Made by a program: the position numbers and the translations under genes
Notes under the pieces: generated by a model
Database searches by the model: none
What the model was told of the DNA's origin: nothing
Seen by the model: only the letters and a program-made list of their open reading frames with translations
Source: Stromatinia cepivora
Lineage: Eukaryota > Ascomycota > Leotiomycetes > Helotiales > Sclerotiniaceae
Length of the DNA stretch: 64,000 nucleotides
Reading direction: 5' to 3'
NCBI GenBank assembly: GCA_014898415.1
Contig: RCTD01000020.1
Coordinates: 248,001-312,000, forward strand
Shown here: positions 1-11,634 of the stretch, in pieces
Layout of the letters: every line of letters starts with the position of its first letter
How positions within the stretch are numbered: the first letter of the stretch is position 1

Positions 1-258
1 GAACTTAATGATATAATAAACTCCTGATAGAACAAACAATATACAGAAGAAAAAATACTGATTGTCCTGACCGAATTCAAGAATACAAAAGTTCGAAAGA
101 AATTCGATCGAGTATTGATTGAAATCGATTCAGAACCCGAAATACTATTTGAATATCAATAGTATTATCGAACTTTTTCTAAATATGAATCAAATATCTT
201 GCTTTTTAACTGATTTTATAATTATAAAATCATATTGAAAGACAAAGAAGAATAAACC

Positions 259-788
259 TTGTATTATAGTCCGTTTTACAAGATATCCCTGAAACAATTG
301 AAAATCGTTAAAGAATATATTATGAATAATTTTAACAAAGGGTTCATTGAATTTAATCAAATTCTTTATATTGTATCCGTTTTATTCATTAAGAAATCCA
401 ATAGTAATTTGAAGTTCTATATAGATTTCAGATTATTGAATTCCTTGATATATAAAGATCGGTATCCCTTCCCTTTAATCGATGAAATGCTTTCTTGGCT
501 TTCTAATATTAAAGTCTTTACCAAACTCGATATTTGTTAAACTTTCTATTATATAAAAATGAATCCTGTTTTGGAAAAATATACTACCTTTCGAATTCAA
601 TATAGATCATACAAATATAAGGTCGTATCATTCAGATTAATAAATGATTCTGCAATCTACTAGTATTATATAAATGATATTCTATTCGATTATCTAAATA
701 TCTTCTGTATAATATACCTCAACGATATTCTAATTTATTCCGAAAACAAAAAAGAACATTAAATTCATATTAAATTAATTCTCAAATA
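259..788 (+). pseudogene. Gypsy reverse transcriptase, N-terminal part (degraded)
   Basis: The frame shows the typical Ty3/Gypsy RT order: a VxFIKK-like strand, an FYIDFRLLN stretch, RYPFPLIDE and FTKLDI. After a stop at 538-540 it continues with a TTFRIQYRSY-like stretch and the catalytic strand near 715. That strand reads YLND, where the family has YxDD, so the first catalytic Asp is Asn by a GAC-to-AAC change. The frame is cut at 796-800, the target site of the small LTR element, and resumes at 2758. Stops and the lost Asp make it non-functional. Confidence 0.88.
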
Positions 789-800
789 ATTAAAAGTTAT

Positions 801-963
801 TGTTAATAAGTTATATTGAGTGGGTGGGAAAGCATTATTTTTATAAGGTTATCTGGCTAGAAGCTATTATACAGGTTATATGATTCGGTAGAATTATGTG
901 CAGGCTAATCCCATTATAATATAGTCCTATACTTAGATATACAATATGATTCAAAATCCAATA
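801..963. repeat. Left LTR of nested TRIM-like element (163 bp)
   Basis: Direct repeat of 2631-2757. It carries 36 bp (about 821-856) that the right copy lacks; otherwise the two differ mainly by transitions. It starts TGTT, ends AATA (CA changed to TA) and is preceded by the gttat duplication. Confidence 0.85.
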
Positions 964-2630
964 CTCCTTTAGGAGTGTAATGTATATAAAAGCAGAGAGG
1001 GCTAAATTATAAATACTACAATTAGTTTAAACCGAATTGAGCAATATTAGCTTGAAATAGAAAGCCAATAACGTTGAATGATTATTCTTTTGTTAGATCT
1101 TTTAAGATCTAAGATTTAACAAGATTATTTCGAATAAAATAATCGCTTTACAATAATATAATAATTTTTAAAGGATAATTAGTATCCCTTTTTTTATAAT
1201 AAAAATTAAAAGAAATCCATCTTTTTTGCTCTCAATCCTTTAACTATATTGGATTAGAACCTTCGGCCCTATATCGCAGTACAAATGCTTTTCTTTAGTA
1301 GAACAATATATCTTATAAAGTTATACCCATAACTCTTCCTTTCGTAACAAAAATATAACTAGCTACTAGTTAGAATGATTGGTAGACTATTAGCCAGTAG
1401 CTTTTACTTCAGGGAACTATTGTATCTATCAACCTCTAATATTATATTTGTTTAAATACTAATGGTCTCTATATATTAGTTGATAAATTTTATTAGCTAT
1501 CGGCTCCAGGAAGCTATAGTATCTGTCGATTTCTAGTATTACATTTGATTAAGTATTTAATGGTCTTTATATACTATATAGCGGAGCCTAATACTCCTTT
1601 TATTTGGATATATATCCTTCTATTATTAATGTAATCATCTGCTCCTTTCAATATATCGTCCTGTATATCTTCCGATATATAATCTTCTCTTTTGGTTCCA
1701 TTTCCAGCTTTTTCTGTAATCACTTTTAGTTCCATTTTCGGTTTTCTTACTAGGGATACTTTCCTTTTTCTTTATGATTGTCAGTGTAGTTATCGTTGTA
1801 AATGTTGAATATAAAGATACAACGAAATAATACTGATTTGGGGGTAAAAACAAAGTAGGATTGAGGCGATACGTAATAAACAGTATATCAAAAGATAGCG
1901 AAGCTGATGATTGTAATTACAAAAAGAAGAACAAGAAGATATCGAAGATATCAACAACAATATAAAGGGATAGTGGTCGGGGAAAGGGTTGGATGTTAAA
2001 AGAGAATCCCCCCCAAAAAAATATAAAGAATATTCTTTAATATAATATAATAAATAAAAGGATCTCCCAATATAATGGTATAGGATTCCTTCAAAAACGA
2101 AAACAAATGTGGGTTTTATAGTTTCCTTAAAAACTATATCAGAAATATAATCTTTAATATTCTTATTAGGTTTTCTATAGGGAATCTATCAATTGTATAA
2201 GGATCGAAGGTATTCGAGGAATGGGAATATTCGAGTCTTGTCTGGAGAGGTTTCGAAAGATTTAGATTTTTGAAAGAGAAAAGAGATATCGAGGGAATCA
2301 GTTGATTTTCGAATTGTCGGAAAAAGGGTGTAAAAAGGTGGTATCTTTTGTTTGAGTAATTTCCTAAAGCAGGCTTTCCTGTATTAATTGTATTGTTGGA
2401 ATTCAACTCTGCCAATATATTTAATATAACAAGCTTCCCTATTTGTCCGCTAAGTAATTTATAATCCTATTCGATCCCACTTTGCAGATGTATTTAATAT
2501 AACGGGCTTCCCTATTCAACTATATCGACCTTGTTTATCTACTTTGCTGGATCTATCAAGGATTTGATCTTTCATCTTGGAAGATTAACTCTAAACTATA
2601 TAATGATATATAGAACCCAGGTTTATAATC

Positions 2631-2757
2631 TATTAACAAATCATATTGAGCTAGAAGCTATTATACAGGTTATGTGATTCGGTAGAATCACGTGCAGGCT
2701 AATCCCATTATAGTATAGTCCCATGCTTAGATATACGGTATGATCCAAAATCCAACA
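2631..2757. repeat. Right LTR of nested TRIM-like element (127 bp)
   Basis: Matches the left LTR except for the missing 36-bp block. It ends CCAACA and is followed directly by the gttat duplication at 2758-2762, after which the Gypsy RT frame resumes. Confidence 0.85.
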
Positions 2758-2762
2758 GTTAT

Positions 2763-3530
2763 TAGTTTACAAATAGATTTCAAGAAATACGAATTCAATA
2801 TTATATATATCAAATACTTGGATTTTATTATTTCTACTAAAGGAATAGAGATAGATCCTAAAAAGATTGAGATAATTGAGAATTGAATCTTTCCGATAAT
2901 AATGAAAAGGATCCAATTATTCTTTGGTTTTTGCAATTTTTATCAACGATTCATTAAGGATTATAGTATAATAACGAAATCTTTCAATGAATTCATTAAA
3001 GCAAATGTTAAATTCATATTCGACGAAGTATATCAAAATATATTCAATATCTTGAAGAAAAAGCTTATCTCCGTTCTGTTCCTGTAACATTATAATCATC
3101 GATTTTTTTGTATACTCGAAACAAATATATTTAATAAAATAATTGCTAATGTATTATCATAACAGTATAGCGAAGATTGATTCCTCATAATTTATTTCTC
3201 CAAAACCATAATTATCGCTGAATTGAATTACGAAGTTCATAATAAGGAAATGCTATCAATCATTCGATCTTTCAATTATTGGAAAACAGAACTCGCTGGT
3301 TTATTATACAAAATCAAGGTTTATATCGATTATAAAGCCCTCGAATATTTCATAATTACCAAGACTTTTAACGCCCGACAAACTCGCTAGGCAGAAGTTC
3401 TAGTCGATTATAACTTTATTATTATATATTGCCCTGGAAAAGATAACCCTTTTGTTAATACCTTAATTTGTCAGATCAATGAATTGGATCTCCAGAATTA
3501 TACCAAAAAAAAGAATCGTTTTCAGTAACT
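2763..3530 (+). pseudogene. Gypsy RT C-terminal part and RNase H (degraded)
   Basis: The frame resumes after the nested element with a stretch matching the RT connection (FLGFxIS-like YLDFIIST, then FFGFCNFYQRFIKDYS, the usual LGxxNFYRRFI signature). It passes into RNase H with an ETNIFNKIIANVLSQ-like strand, a YEVHNKEMLSIIRSF helix and an IYCPGKDNPFVNTL stretch. Stops at 2884-2886 and near 3087 break it. The order and spacing are those of a chromovirus pol polyprotein. Confidence 0.85.
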
Positions 3531-3789
3531 TATTAAAGACAATCAAATTGATATTGAAATCATAAAAGAAGCCTTACAAAAGCATCACCCAGATGAAACA
3601 GCGATTATTAGCATTGATTTGAGTGAAATTGCTTTTCGATTCGATCTAATTGATTGTATTATCGAAACAAATAAAACTACAAATAGCTTACTAGCATTCA
3701 GAATACAAGCTATTTAAGGTTATAAGTATATTACTCCAAAATGACCTCTTATTCTACAATGATCATTTAATAGTATTCGATATCGATAA

Positions 3790-4500
3790 TCTTCAAACTT
3801 ATTTGATTTGTGAAATCCATAATTCTGTTTCTATTGCTCATTTTGATAAAAGCAAAATCTATCTTTTATTATCTCAACAATATTATTGGTCCAGAATGTA
3901 CGATATTATAATCAGATATATATACAATTGTTACACCTGCAAATGTAGTTCTGTTCTATATAATCGTACCCCCGGTTTATTACATCCACTTCCGATTCCT
4001 AATCGAATATAGTAATATATTATTATGGATTATTATAATTTTAATAAGGATAAATACGGATATAACAATATTTTAATCATTATTGATCGATTAATGAAGC
4101 AAATTATTTCTATATTTTATTATAAATCAATCGATATTCGAATTCAAATATAATTATATCTTTATTATATATATCGATATTATAATCCCCTTGATATTAT
4201 AGTATCGGATTACAATTTTCAATTCATATTACAGTTCTGGAAGGAATTCAATCAAATCCTAGGAATCGATTTCAAATTATCTACTATTCATTATCCCCAA
4301 ACTAATGGTCAAATTGAGATCTATAATCAGTATCTTCAACAGCGATTAAAATTGTTTATTAGTTATTATCAAGACGATTAATCAGAATTCCTATCTATAA
4401 TGGATTACATACAATTTACTCTTCCATACAACTCCTTAAAAGGATTCATACCCTACAAAACCCTATACGGGCATACACCGAAACATATATAGGAATGAAA
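3790..4500 (+). pseudogene. Gypsy integrase, zinc-binding and catalytic core (degraded)
   Basis: An H2C2-type zinc-binding region can be read around 3803-4012: CEIHNSVSIAHF, then YYW, then CYTCKC. The core follows, with an ILIIIDRLMK strand (first catalytic Asp), an IVSDYNFQF strand (second Asp; D-x-G-x-x-F in the family) and HYPQTNGQIEIYNQYL containing the catalytic Glu. It ends with the PYKTLYGHTPKH stretch that normally follows the core. Copia element 1 is inserted just downstream at 4547. Confidence 0.87.
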
Positions 4501-4546
4501 GGAAGATATTAATAAGCTAACAAACGATATAAATATATATAATACT

Positions 4547-4712
4547 TGTTGGAAATGAGGCCATCATAGGATTAGAATTGAGGGCACGAAACCACAATGG
4601 TGTACAAACCATATTTGGGGATAACCTCAATTCTATTCCTATTAGAATTATAGATCCTTAGTTCAATCTATATAGTCAATAATACTACTACTTCCTGTAT
4701 CAAAATTTAATA
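4547..4712 (+). repeat. Copia 1 left LTR (166 bp)
   Basis: Starts TGTTGGAAATGAGG and ends AATTTAATA (the terminal CA reads TA here). It pairs with 9863-10028 of identical length. The target duplication atact precedes it. Confidence 0.92.
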
Positions 4713-5189
4713 AATTATGAGATCCGATTGTACAGTAGTGATTAGAAAGCAAAACAAATCGAGAAAGGATTAATATAGTTAATAGGAATAGAACAGAATG
4801 AAAATCAGAGTTTTCATATAATGCTACCGAAACAGAGTTGAAATATGATAATATAATTTATAACTTACAATATCATAGGCCAAAGTGGAGAGCAATCTAT
4901 ACAGTGCTGATATAGAATTATAACAGAGGCGAAGAACAAGTTTATATAGTTATAAGAAAATATATTATAATACGATCTTATGAATTCTTTTATTGTTTTA
5001 TTTTTATATTTTTTTATTATTTTGAATTTATTTGTTATATATTTTTTTTTTAAGATTGTTTTAAAAATCTGAAGATTATCTTCGATATTCATCAAACAAT
5101 AAGAAACCTTTATAATATTGGAATTAAACAACTCTTTGAAGTTTGATCAAAATAATTATAAACGATAGTTCAAACAAACAAAGATATAA

Positions 5190-5980
5190 TTGAAAAGGAA
5201 AGGATGGTTTTATATAATTGATCAAATATTAGATGAATATACGCAAATTATAGGATCCAATACAGTATTTGTTTATGAAATCAATGGTTATATATATTAC
5301 AATATCGAGTTGAAATTGGAATACTTAAAGGATGAAGCGAATATATTATTGTATATTTGTATAATACTCAATGATAACGATAAAGCCTTTATCGACGAAT
5401 ATTCAAAAATATATATATTTTGGAGATACTTTAAATCAAAATATATTAAAATTAATATAATTATAGTCAATATATATATAACAATGATCCAAAACTTCAA
5501 ATTCTAATTCAATATCTATTCCGATATAATTATTATCAAAGTTTGGAATAAATTAAAAAAGTATAAAAGGAAATTAGGAATTGTAAATGAAAGCTATCGA
5601 TCAATATATCAAGATATTATTCTATTCTTGGTTTTAATATATAATCTTTTAATCGATTATTAGGGAATAATGGATATATTGGATATCCAAATTAATTTTA
5701 GTATCAATGATAAGATCAAGTATTTATAGATTAAGGAACTTTGTTTTAAGGATAGATTAGAATTAATGTAAATTGTGAAAGGATTTAGGTATATTTCTTG
5801 ATGTTAAGAATCAGATTTCGAGACTTTAAATAATATTTGTGATCTGTATCAAAGGGAAGGTCATTATATACAAAACTGTTTGCATTTAGTACAAGTTAGT
5901 AAACTCTTTTGTAGTTACTTTTGTTACCAAAGGAAAAGGGGATCATCGAATCTGAAGAAGGTTCATTTTAACAAGAAAGA
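5190..5980 (+). pseudogene. Copia 1 gag remnant with damaged zinc knuckle
   Basis: Broken frames carry a gag-like stretch (105 codons at 5190-5507, with IFWRYFKSKYIKINI). A nucleocapsid knuckle lies at 5838-5879, reading CDLYQREGHYIQNC. The retroelement pattern is C-x2-C-x4-H-x4-C; here the second Cys is Tyr, a TGT-to-TAT change, so the metal site is lost. It sits directly after the left LTR and leader, as gag does in Copia elements. Confidence 0.75.
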
Positions 5981-6089
5981 CTAAGTATATCCTGCTAACA
6001 ATATCTTTGAATCAAATTCTGATATTGAGGATATAATAAAGGAAGATTGTAATTTGATAAAGGAAACTATTAATAAGGCTTCCCTTAAT

Positions 6090-7010
6090 AAATGATATAT
6101 CGATACAAGCGCTTCTTTATATATGTCTGATCAATTTTCATTATTCAGATCAATAGAACCTATTATTAAACGAAGGATAAAGATTGGTGGGGGAATGATA
6201 TATTGTTGTTATTGGGGTTTAGTGGATATAGTATACAAAGATGGTTCTAAGATGCTATTTTCAAATGTGTTATATGTATTAAAACTAGAAGTAAATTTGC
6301 TGTTAGGAAAAAGGATCTGCGAAATAGGGTTGTAAAGGGAATTCAACTTTCATTATATGTATTTCAAGAAGGATAATAAGAAAATCATCTGTATTAGAAT
6401 GCAAAACGGAATATATGTAGTTTTATATATGATTAAAGGATATAAGGATATAGTTCTTTATTTTAGTATATATCAAAATGATCAGGAAAAAGGCTTTTCT
6501 TTAGAGATAATCGATAGTATTAAAGATATCGATAATGAATTAATATTCAAAAAGAAAAAGAGATATCTATTATGATATCGAAGATTCAATTATCTAGATC
6601 CAGATAAGATTAAGAATCTATATAAAGTATTCAATATAACCAAATTAATAAAGATCCCAATTGAATTAGATATCTGCGAAATATATATACTTATCAAGAT
6701 GATCAATTGTATTTCAAAGCAATTGAGTTTGTACAAATCAAAGAGATTCGAATTTATATATTTCGATATTACAGGATCATTCCCAAAATCGATTCAAGGG
6801 AATCGTTATTTCATATTGATTATTGATAATTGTACAAAAGTAAATTGAATTATACTATTTAAACAAAAAGACAATACAATTCAAATATTGAAAACTTGGA
6901 AAAAGGAGATGGAATTAGCTATTGAAGAAAAGATTATTATAACCAGAATTAACAATACACCAGAATTCCTACAAGCTATTCGTAAATGATCATCAGGTAT
7001 ACGATCCGAA
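6090..7010 (+). pseudogene. Copia 1 protease and integrase remnants
   Basis: A protease-like DTSASLYMSDQFSLF stretch (family D-[ST]-G-A-S with Gly changed to Ser) lies near 6100-6150, followed by a FSNVLYVLKLEVNLLLGKRI strand. Downstream, about 6740-7000 reads as the integrase core: an FEFIYFDITGSFPKS strand with the first Asp, a YFILIIDNCTK strand, and TRINNTPEFLQ in the place of the second acidic segment. Stops interrupt the frame repeatedly. Confidence 0.78.
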
Positions 7011-8129
7011 GTTATAACAATTACTTTTTTATATTAAAACAGATCTGTAAAACGGAATATAAGGATTATAGAAACAGATATAAAAGCAATACTAAAAGAA
7101 ACTGGATTATTATTAGAATTTTGGGACGAAGCTGTAAAGTATAATACTTATATCAAAAATCATATTAGTATTGGTCCTAATATGAATGAAATAGATCGAT
7201 TCTTTATAGAAGTTTTTATAAATATAATATTAGATATAAAGATATACAAAATCTGAGGAAGCAAATATTATGTTTATATCAATTCCAAGATTATTCCGAA
7301 AGGATAAAGATATAATAAATTACAGGACATTTCGAAAATCAGTGTATTCCTAGAGTATTCAAAAGTTACAAATAAATATATCAAAATGTATTCTTTAGAA
7401 TTAGATTATACATTTCGATCAAATAGAATAATTATAGATGAATTTTATTGAGGAGGAGATTTGGATTTTAAATTAAGGAATTGTAAATCAGGTTTACAAG
7501 AAACAAAGAATGTAGAGCCAGATCGAAAACCTTATAGTAAATCAACAACAAACAAGGTATCTTTTTTATCCTCAATACCAAATGCAATATCTGTATCACC
7601 TTCATTCCAAATGTTCTTTTTAACAGATATTATATTGAGTTCAGTGATTATATTAAGTATTTCAATTGTCGAATTGAAACCAGATAAATTAGATATATCA
7701 ATATCAATATACAATAAAGATAAAGATGATAATATCCAGAAAACAAATCAAAAATCTTCTTCCAAGGATATTTTAGATATCGAATTTATTATTTCAGAAG
7801 GTTCAATCCAAAAATCAATTTCTACAAACTCTGAATCTGTATCGAGAACAAAATTTAAAATCATTTTAAATTTTACTGATAAATCTATTTCAATAGAATC
7901 AAAAAGCGAAATAAATCTATAATCATTTAAGACTGAATAAAAGGATAAAATAGATCTTAAAGACAAATCCCTAAAATATCTAATATGAAAACGGAAAAGA
8001 GATATAGAACAAGATCTTGAAGAAAAACAGAAAAGTAAAATTATAAAGGTATTGATTGCAATATCTATATAGATCAAAACTCAAGAAAGTATAGAATACA
8101 TTATAATTACAATTCCAATCATTTATAAG

Positions 8130-8860
8130 ATGGATCTTTATATTAAAGATAAAATCGTTTTAGATTTCATAATTTTGTTGATAGATATAGATAATACAAA
8201 AAATATAATATATCCGGTTAAAGAAGTTTTAGAAATCAAAATATTAAGAATTTATAAGGAAGCAATATCGAATCAAGAATATTCTGAAAAATGGAAGGAA
8301 GTTATTCAAAAGGAAATCATATTTTTAGTTCAAAATAATATTTAGGAAGAATATATATTTCCTAAAGGAAATAATCTAGTTTCGACGAAATGGATATTTA
8401 TAATTAAGATTAAGGATAATAAGGTAGAACGATTCAAGATAAGATTAATGATTCGAAGGTTTAATCAAATATTAGGAAAGGATTATAATGAAATGTTTAT
8501 ATCAATAATAAGATTAGATATATTTAGATTATTCCTAATTATTATTGCAAAGGAAAATTTGGAATACTTATATTTCGATATCAAAAATGTCTTTACTGAA
8601 TCATATTTGAAAGAAGAGATCTATTTCGAATTACCCCAAAATATCAAAGTCAAAAAGGAATATATATTACAAGCTTTATAAAGTTTATATAAATTAAAAC
8701 AAATTGGAAGGGATTGGAGTTTATTATTGAAGAAAAAGTTTTTAGATATAGATTTTGTATAAAGTTTGGTAGATTTATATTTATATATATTCAAAGATTG
8801 TAATATAATATTATTGGTATATATCGATGATATCGTTATTGTATTATATATATCATTATA
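8130..8860 (+). pseudogene. Copia 1 reverse transcriptase (degraded)
   Basis: The frame holds the Copia RT landmarks in order: a W(K)EVIQKEI helix, TKWIFIIKIK, IRLMIRRFNQ (family ARLVARGF), a LYFDIKNVFTESYLKEEIY strand (family D-V-x-x-A-F-L-x-G-x-L) and LYKLKQ. The catalytic strand YIDDIVI near 8820 keeps both Asp residues. Stops at 8343-8345 and 8679-8681 break it. Confidence 0.85.
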
Positions 8861-9289
8861 AATCATTTGATTTGATGAAAAGCTATTAGCCTGTTTTAAT
8901 ATCAAGAATCTAAGGGAGATTAGTAAGATCCTAAATATTAAAGTTATTCGCAATAGAAAAATATATACATTAATTATGGATTAAGAAGAATATTTCGATA
9001 TTATATTAACCAAATACAATATTACATATAAACAATATCAAACCAAGAAACTATTAATAATAAATTATACCTATCTCCGGCCAACAATCAATAACAATGA
9101 ACTAATAGATATAAACGAATATTAACAACAAATAAAAAGTGTAATTTATTCAATAATATACACTCGATCAAATATAACATTCTCAATTAAAAGACTTTTA
9201 CAGTTTATAGCAAAACCAACAAAATATTATATTATAGCTTTGAAGAATCTGATATAATATTTATGATCAACAATCAAATAGAAGTTATA

Positions 9290-9830
9290 ATTCGGGCTAA
9301 AAAAAGTACAATCTGATATTTGCAAAGAATATAATATATCTGATAATACAATAAAGGTATATATAGATACAGATTGGATTAATAATAAATATAACCGGAA
9401 AAGTATTTCAAAGGGAATTATAATATTCTATAAAAGTTCTATATCATGGATTAACAAGAAACAAGTATCTATAATTACCTTTAATACAGAATCAGAATAT
9501 ATTATAATAACAATATTTACCAAACAAAGAAGATAGATTGTACAAATACTCAAAGACCTATTTAGATCAAATTATATTAAAAAGAACAGAAATACAATTC
9601 AAATGCTTAATAATAATCAAGGTATTTTAGTTTTAACCAAGAATCTATATTTATATAAACAATCCAAATATATAAATATCAATTATCATTTCATTAAGAA
9701 TTTAATAAAAAAGAAGAAAATCGCTATTAATTATATCAATACATACGATATAATTGCTGACAGAATGACGAAGCTTTGTACAAAGATTGTTTTCGAAAAG
9801 TTCAAGAAAATGTTAGGATTAATAGTTTAG
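9290..9830 (+). pseudogene. Copia 1 RNase H (degraded)
   Basis: The YIDTDWINNK strand near 9362 is the Copia RNase H start (D-A-D-W family). It is followed by SISWINKKQ, a TESEYIII helix (family S-T-x-E-A-E-Y) and a C-terminal INYINTYDIIADRMTK stretch. It ends about 30 bp before the right LTR. Confidence 0.82.
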
Positions 9831-9862
9831 GAGGATTGAATAGAATATCCTCAATAAAAGAG

Positions 9863-10028
9863 TATTGGAAATAAGGCCATTATAGAATTAGAATTGAAGG
9901 TACAAGACTACAATAGTATACAGACCATATTTGAGGATAACCTCAATTCTACTCCTACTAGAATTATAGATCCTTAGTTCAACCTACATAGTCAACAATA
10001 CTACTACTTCCTGCACCAAAATTTAACA
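9863..10028 (+). repeat. Copia 1 right LTR (166 bp)
   Basis: Starts TATTGGAAATAAGG (TG changed to TA) and ends TTTAACA. Same length as the left LTR, and followed at once by atact (10029-10033). An A/G-rich run (AATAAAAGAG) immediately upstream is the likely polypurine tract. Confidence 0.92.
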
Positions 10029-10394
10029 ATACTTATATATATACAAAACATAATAGATTAACTTTTGTATAAACGAAAGAAGATCTATTACATATTCAAA
10101 CCAAGATATCGAAATTCATAAATACTTATTAATATAAGATCGATTTCGATATCGAAGATTATATATAACTCAATATAAAAAATTATTTTATCCAAAAATC
10201 ATTTAAGAAATTGGATTTCCCAATTCAAAGAAGATTCAAGATTATTGATCGATTTAGGAACTCTTTCAAATTCGAATTCCTGATTATAATAAAAATTCAT
10301 TCTGTTTTCCTTCCAGATCGATTATATAAAATATATAACAATCCTTTTCTTGATTAGATATTTAAATTATTTCCATCTATTAATATAACTAATA

Positions 10395-10575
10395 ATTCAG
10401 AATAGGAAATAAAGAAGATTTTAATAATAAAGAAAACACAAAAAACTCTATTATATAAAATCTTATAATTTAATAACAATACTAATTTTATCTGGTATCC
10501 TGTTTCCGATTTTAAAATATTATTATACCTTTTATACGATTTTTATCTAGCCAATTCAATATTGTTTAATCTTCC
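10395..10575 (+). pseudogene. Gypsy copy 1 chromodomain (degraded)
   Basis: Downstream of the Copia insertion the Gypsy frame continues into a chromodomain: an EIKKILIIKK strand, then YKIL, FIWYPVSDF and LLYDFYLANS (family W-E-P...L and L-x-x-F). A stop stands where Trp is expected (TGG to TAG). Chromodomains at the integrase C terminus guide chromovirus insertion to marked chromatin. The end of this domain is also the self-insertion site inferred for the second block. Confidence 0.75.
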
Positions 10576-10919
10576 TAATCAATTAATTGATTGAATAAAA
10601 CTTTATAAAAGCAAAAAGAATAATTATAATCATATAAATAACGATTCATCTATAAAACCAAAAGAAAGAAAAATATTCTTCAATTCAACAGATTAGATAT
10701 TATGATTTTATAGTGATACATATATATACAATCATGAAAAGATCAAAAACTCATACAAATTCGAGGGAATTTGATTATATACATATATAACCCGAGTTTT
10801 ATATAATAAACGAACTACCACCACCAAGATAATACAAAAGCAATATATTTCAAAAAACTTATGCCTATAATCATTTCAAAAATTATGTAAAGGGAAACTT
10901 GAATATAATAAAAATGAGG

Positions 10920-11300
10920 TATAACATCACCCCTATCGATTTCGTTTAAATTGATTGATTTGATCAATTTGATCAATTAACTTGATCGATTTCGGAATTA
11001 ACCATATTAACCACCCATCATCACTATACCATAATTCAACCTCCTTCCTTTTTCTATTAAAACTTTTTCCTTTCAAAGATTCTCCAAATTAAGGAGAATA
11101 CAAATCAATATTAATTTAACCAATTAATGAACAATTTGATCGATTTGATTAATTCATTTGTCATTTTGATCAATTTGATCGATTATTTTAATTAATTTAA
11201 TCAATTTCCAGTAAATTGATTAAATCAACCAAAATAATCAATCTAATTGATTTAGAACTTATAAACCTTCACAAAACCTAGTTTCTGATGAAATAATAAT
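10920..11300 (+). repeat. TTGATCAAT-type palindromic low-complexity tract inside Gypsy 3' region
   Basis: Between chromodomain and 3' LTR the sequence is dominated by loosely periodic ATTTGATCAATTTGATC-like words, many of them palindromic around TGATCA or AATT. The same tract occurs in the opposite orientation at about 38360-38700, so it belongs to the element and is not host DNA. Confidence 0.7.
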
Positions 11301-11352
11301 GGAATAGAAAAATGAAACGTTCAAAAACGAACTTTTTCAAAGGGAAGAATAG

Positions 11353-11634
11353 TATCACAAATCGTGAACCACAAAAGACTAACCATATAATACCTTTTAT
11401 CTTTTATATCAATTTATAAACTAATCATCCATATATATACATTACAAATCATACAATTTAATATGGTAAAATGGTAACCCTAATAACGCATATATACAAC
11501 CCTACAATCTACAAATAAATATTTATATATATATATCTAATTGTTCTTTACAAGCCATAATTCTTCAATTATAGATTCTAAGGAACATAATTGACCCTGT
11601 TTATTCAGCTCTACTACGGCTCTTGTGCGTCACA
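11353..11634 (+). repeat. Gypsy copy 1 3' LTR (282 bp)
   Basis: Starts TATCACAAATCGTGAACC and ends GTGCGTCACA. It matches, in reverse complement, the LTRs at 37986-38267, 50234-50515 and 56181-56462, all exactly 282 bp. The intact ends form a short inverted repeat, TGT(C/G)ACG and CGT(G/C)ACA. The base composition changes sharply right after it. Confidence 0.92.

Larger units (their letters stand above)
801..2757. mobile_element. Small non-autonomous LTR retrotransposon (TRIM/LARD-like) nested in Gypsy
   Basis: A 1957-bp unit is bounded by two direct repeats that begin TGTTAATAAG (left) or TATTAACAAA (right) and end CCAATA (left) or CCAACA (right). A 5-bp duplication, gttat, occurs at 796-800 and 2758-2762, and it splits the Gypsy RT reading frame. 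The inside (964-2630) has no recognisable gag or pol, only short ORFs on both strands. It does contain two imperfect internal direct repeats (about 1411-1480 against 1507-1576, and 2418-2446 against 2489-2516). LTR ends, a target duplication and no coding domains fit a TRIM or LARD element mobilised by another retrotransposon. Orientation cannot be set because I recognise no primer-binding site. Confidence 0.82.
4547..10028 (+). mobile_element. Ty1/Copia retrotransposon copy 1 (complete outline, RIP-degraded)
   Basis: A full-length 5482-bp Copia element with 166-bp LTRs (4547-4712 and 9863-10028) and a perfect 5-bp duplication, atact, at 4542-4546 and 10029-10033. It lies in the same orientation as the Gypsy host, between that element's integrase core and chromodomain. 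Inside, the order gag, zinc knuckle, protease, integrase, RT, RNase H is the Copia order (integrase before RT). Every domain carries stops or damaged motifs. The second copy at 42694-48177 has the same outline (5484 bp). Confidence 0.92.
1..11634 (+). mobile_element. Ty3/Gypsy chromovirus copy 1 (3' part, RIP-degraded, host of two nested elements)
   Basis: This is the 3' portion of a Ty3/Gypsy LTR retrotransposon; its 5' end lies left of the window. Read on the + strand, decayed pol domains appear in the order reverse transcriptase, RNase H, integrase (zinc-binding and core) and chromodomain, followed by a 282-bp 3' LTR at 11353-11634. A C-terminal chromodomain after integrase defines the chromovirus lineage. 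Two elements interrupt it: a small LTR element at 801-2757 and a Copia element at 4547-10028. Removing both, with one copy of each target duplication, restores the pol order. In-frame stops and lost catalytic residues are nearly all explained by C-to-T or G-to-A changes, so the copy is dead. It is the same family as the array at 37986-56462, whose LTRs are also 282 bp. Confidence 0.9.

Noticed and set aside
4547..10028. Copia element as potentially active
   Set aside because: RT keeps its YIDD motif but every domain carries stops and the zinc knuckle is lost.
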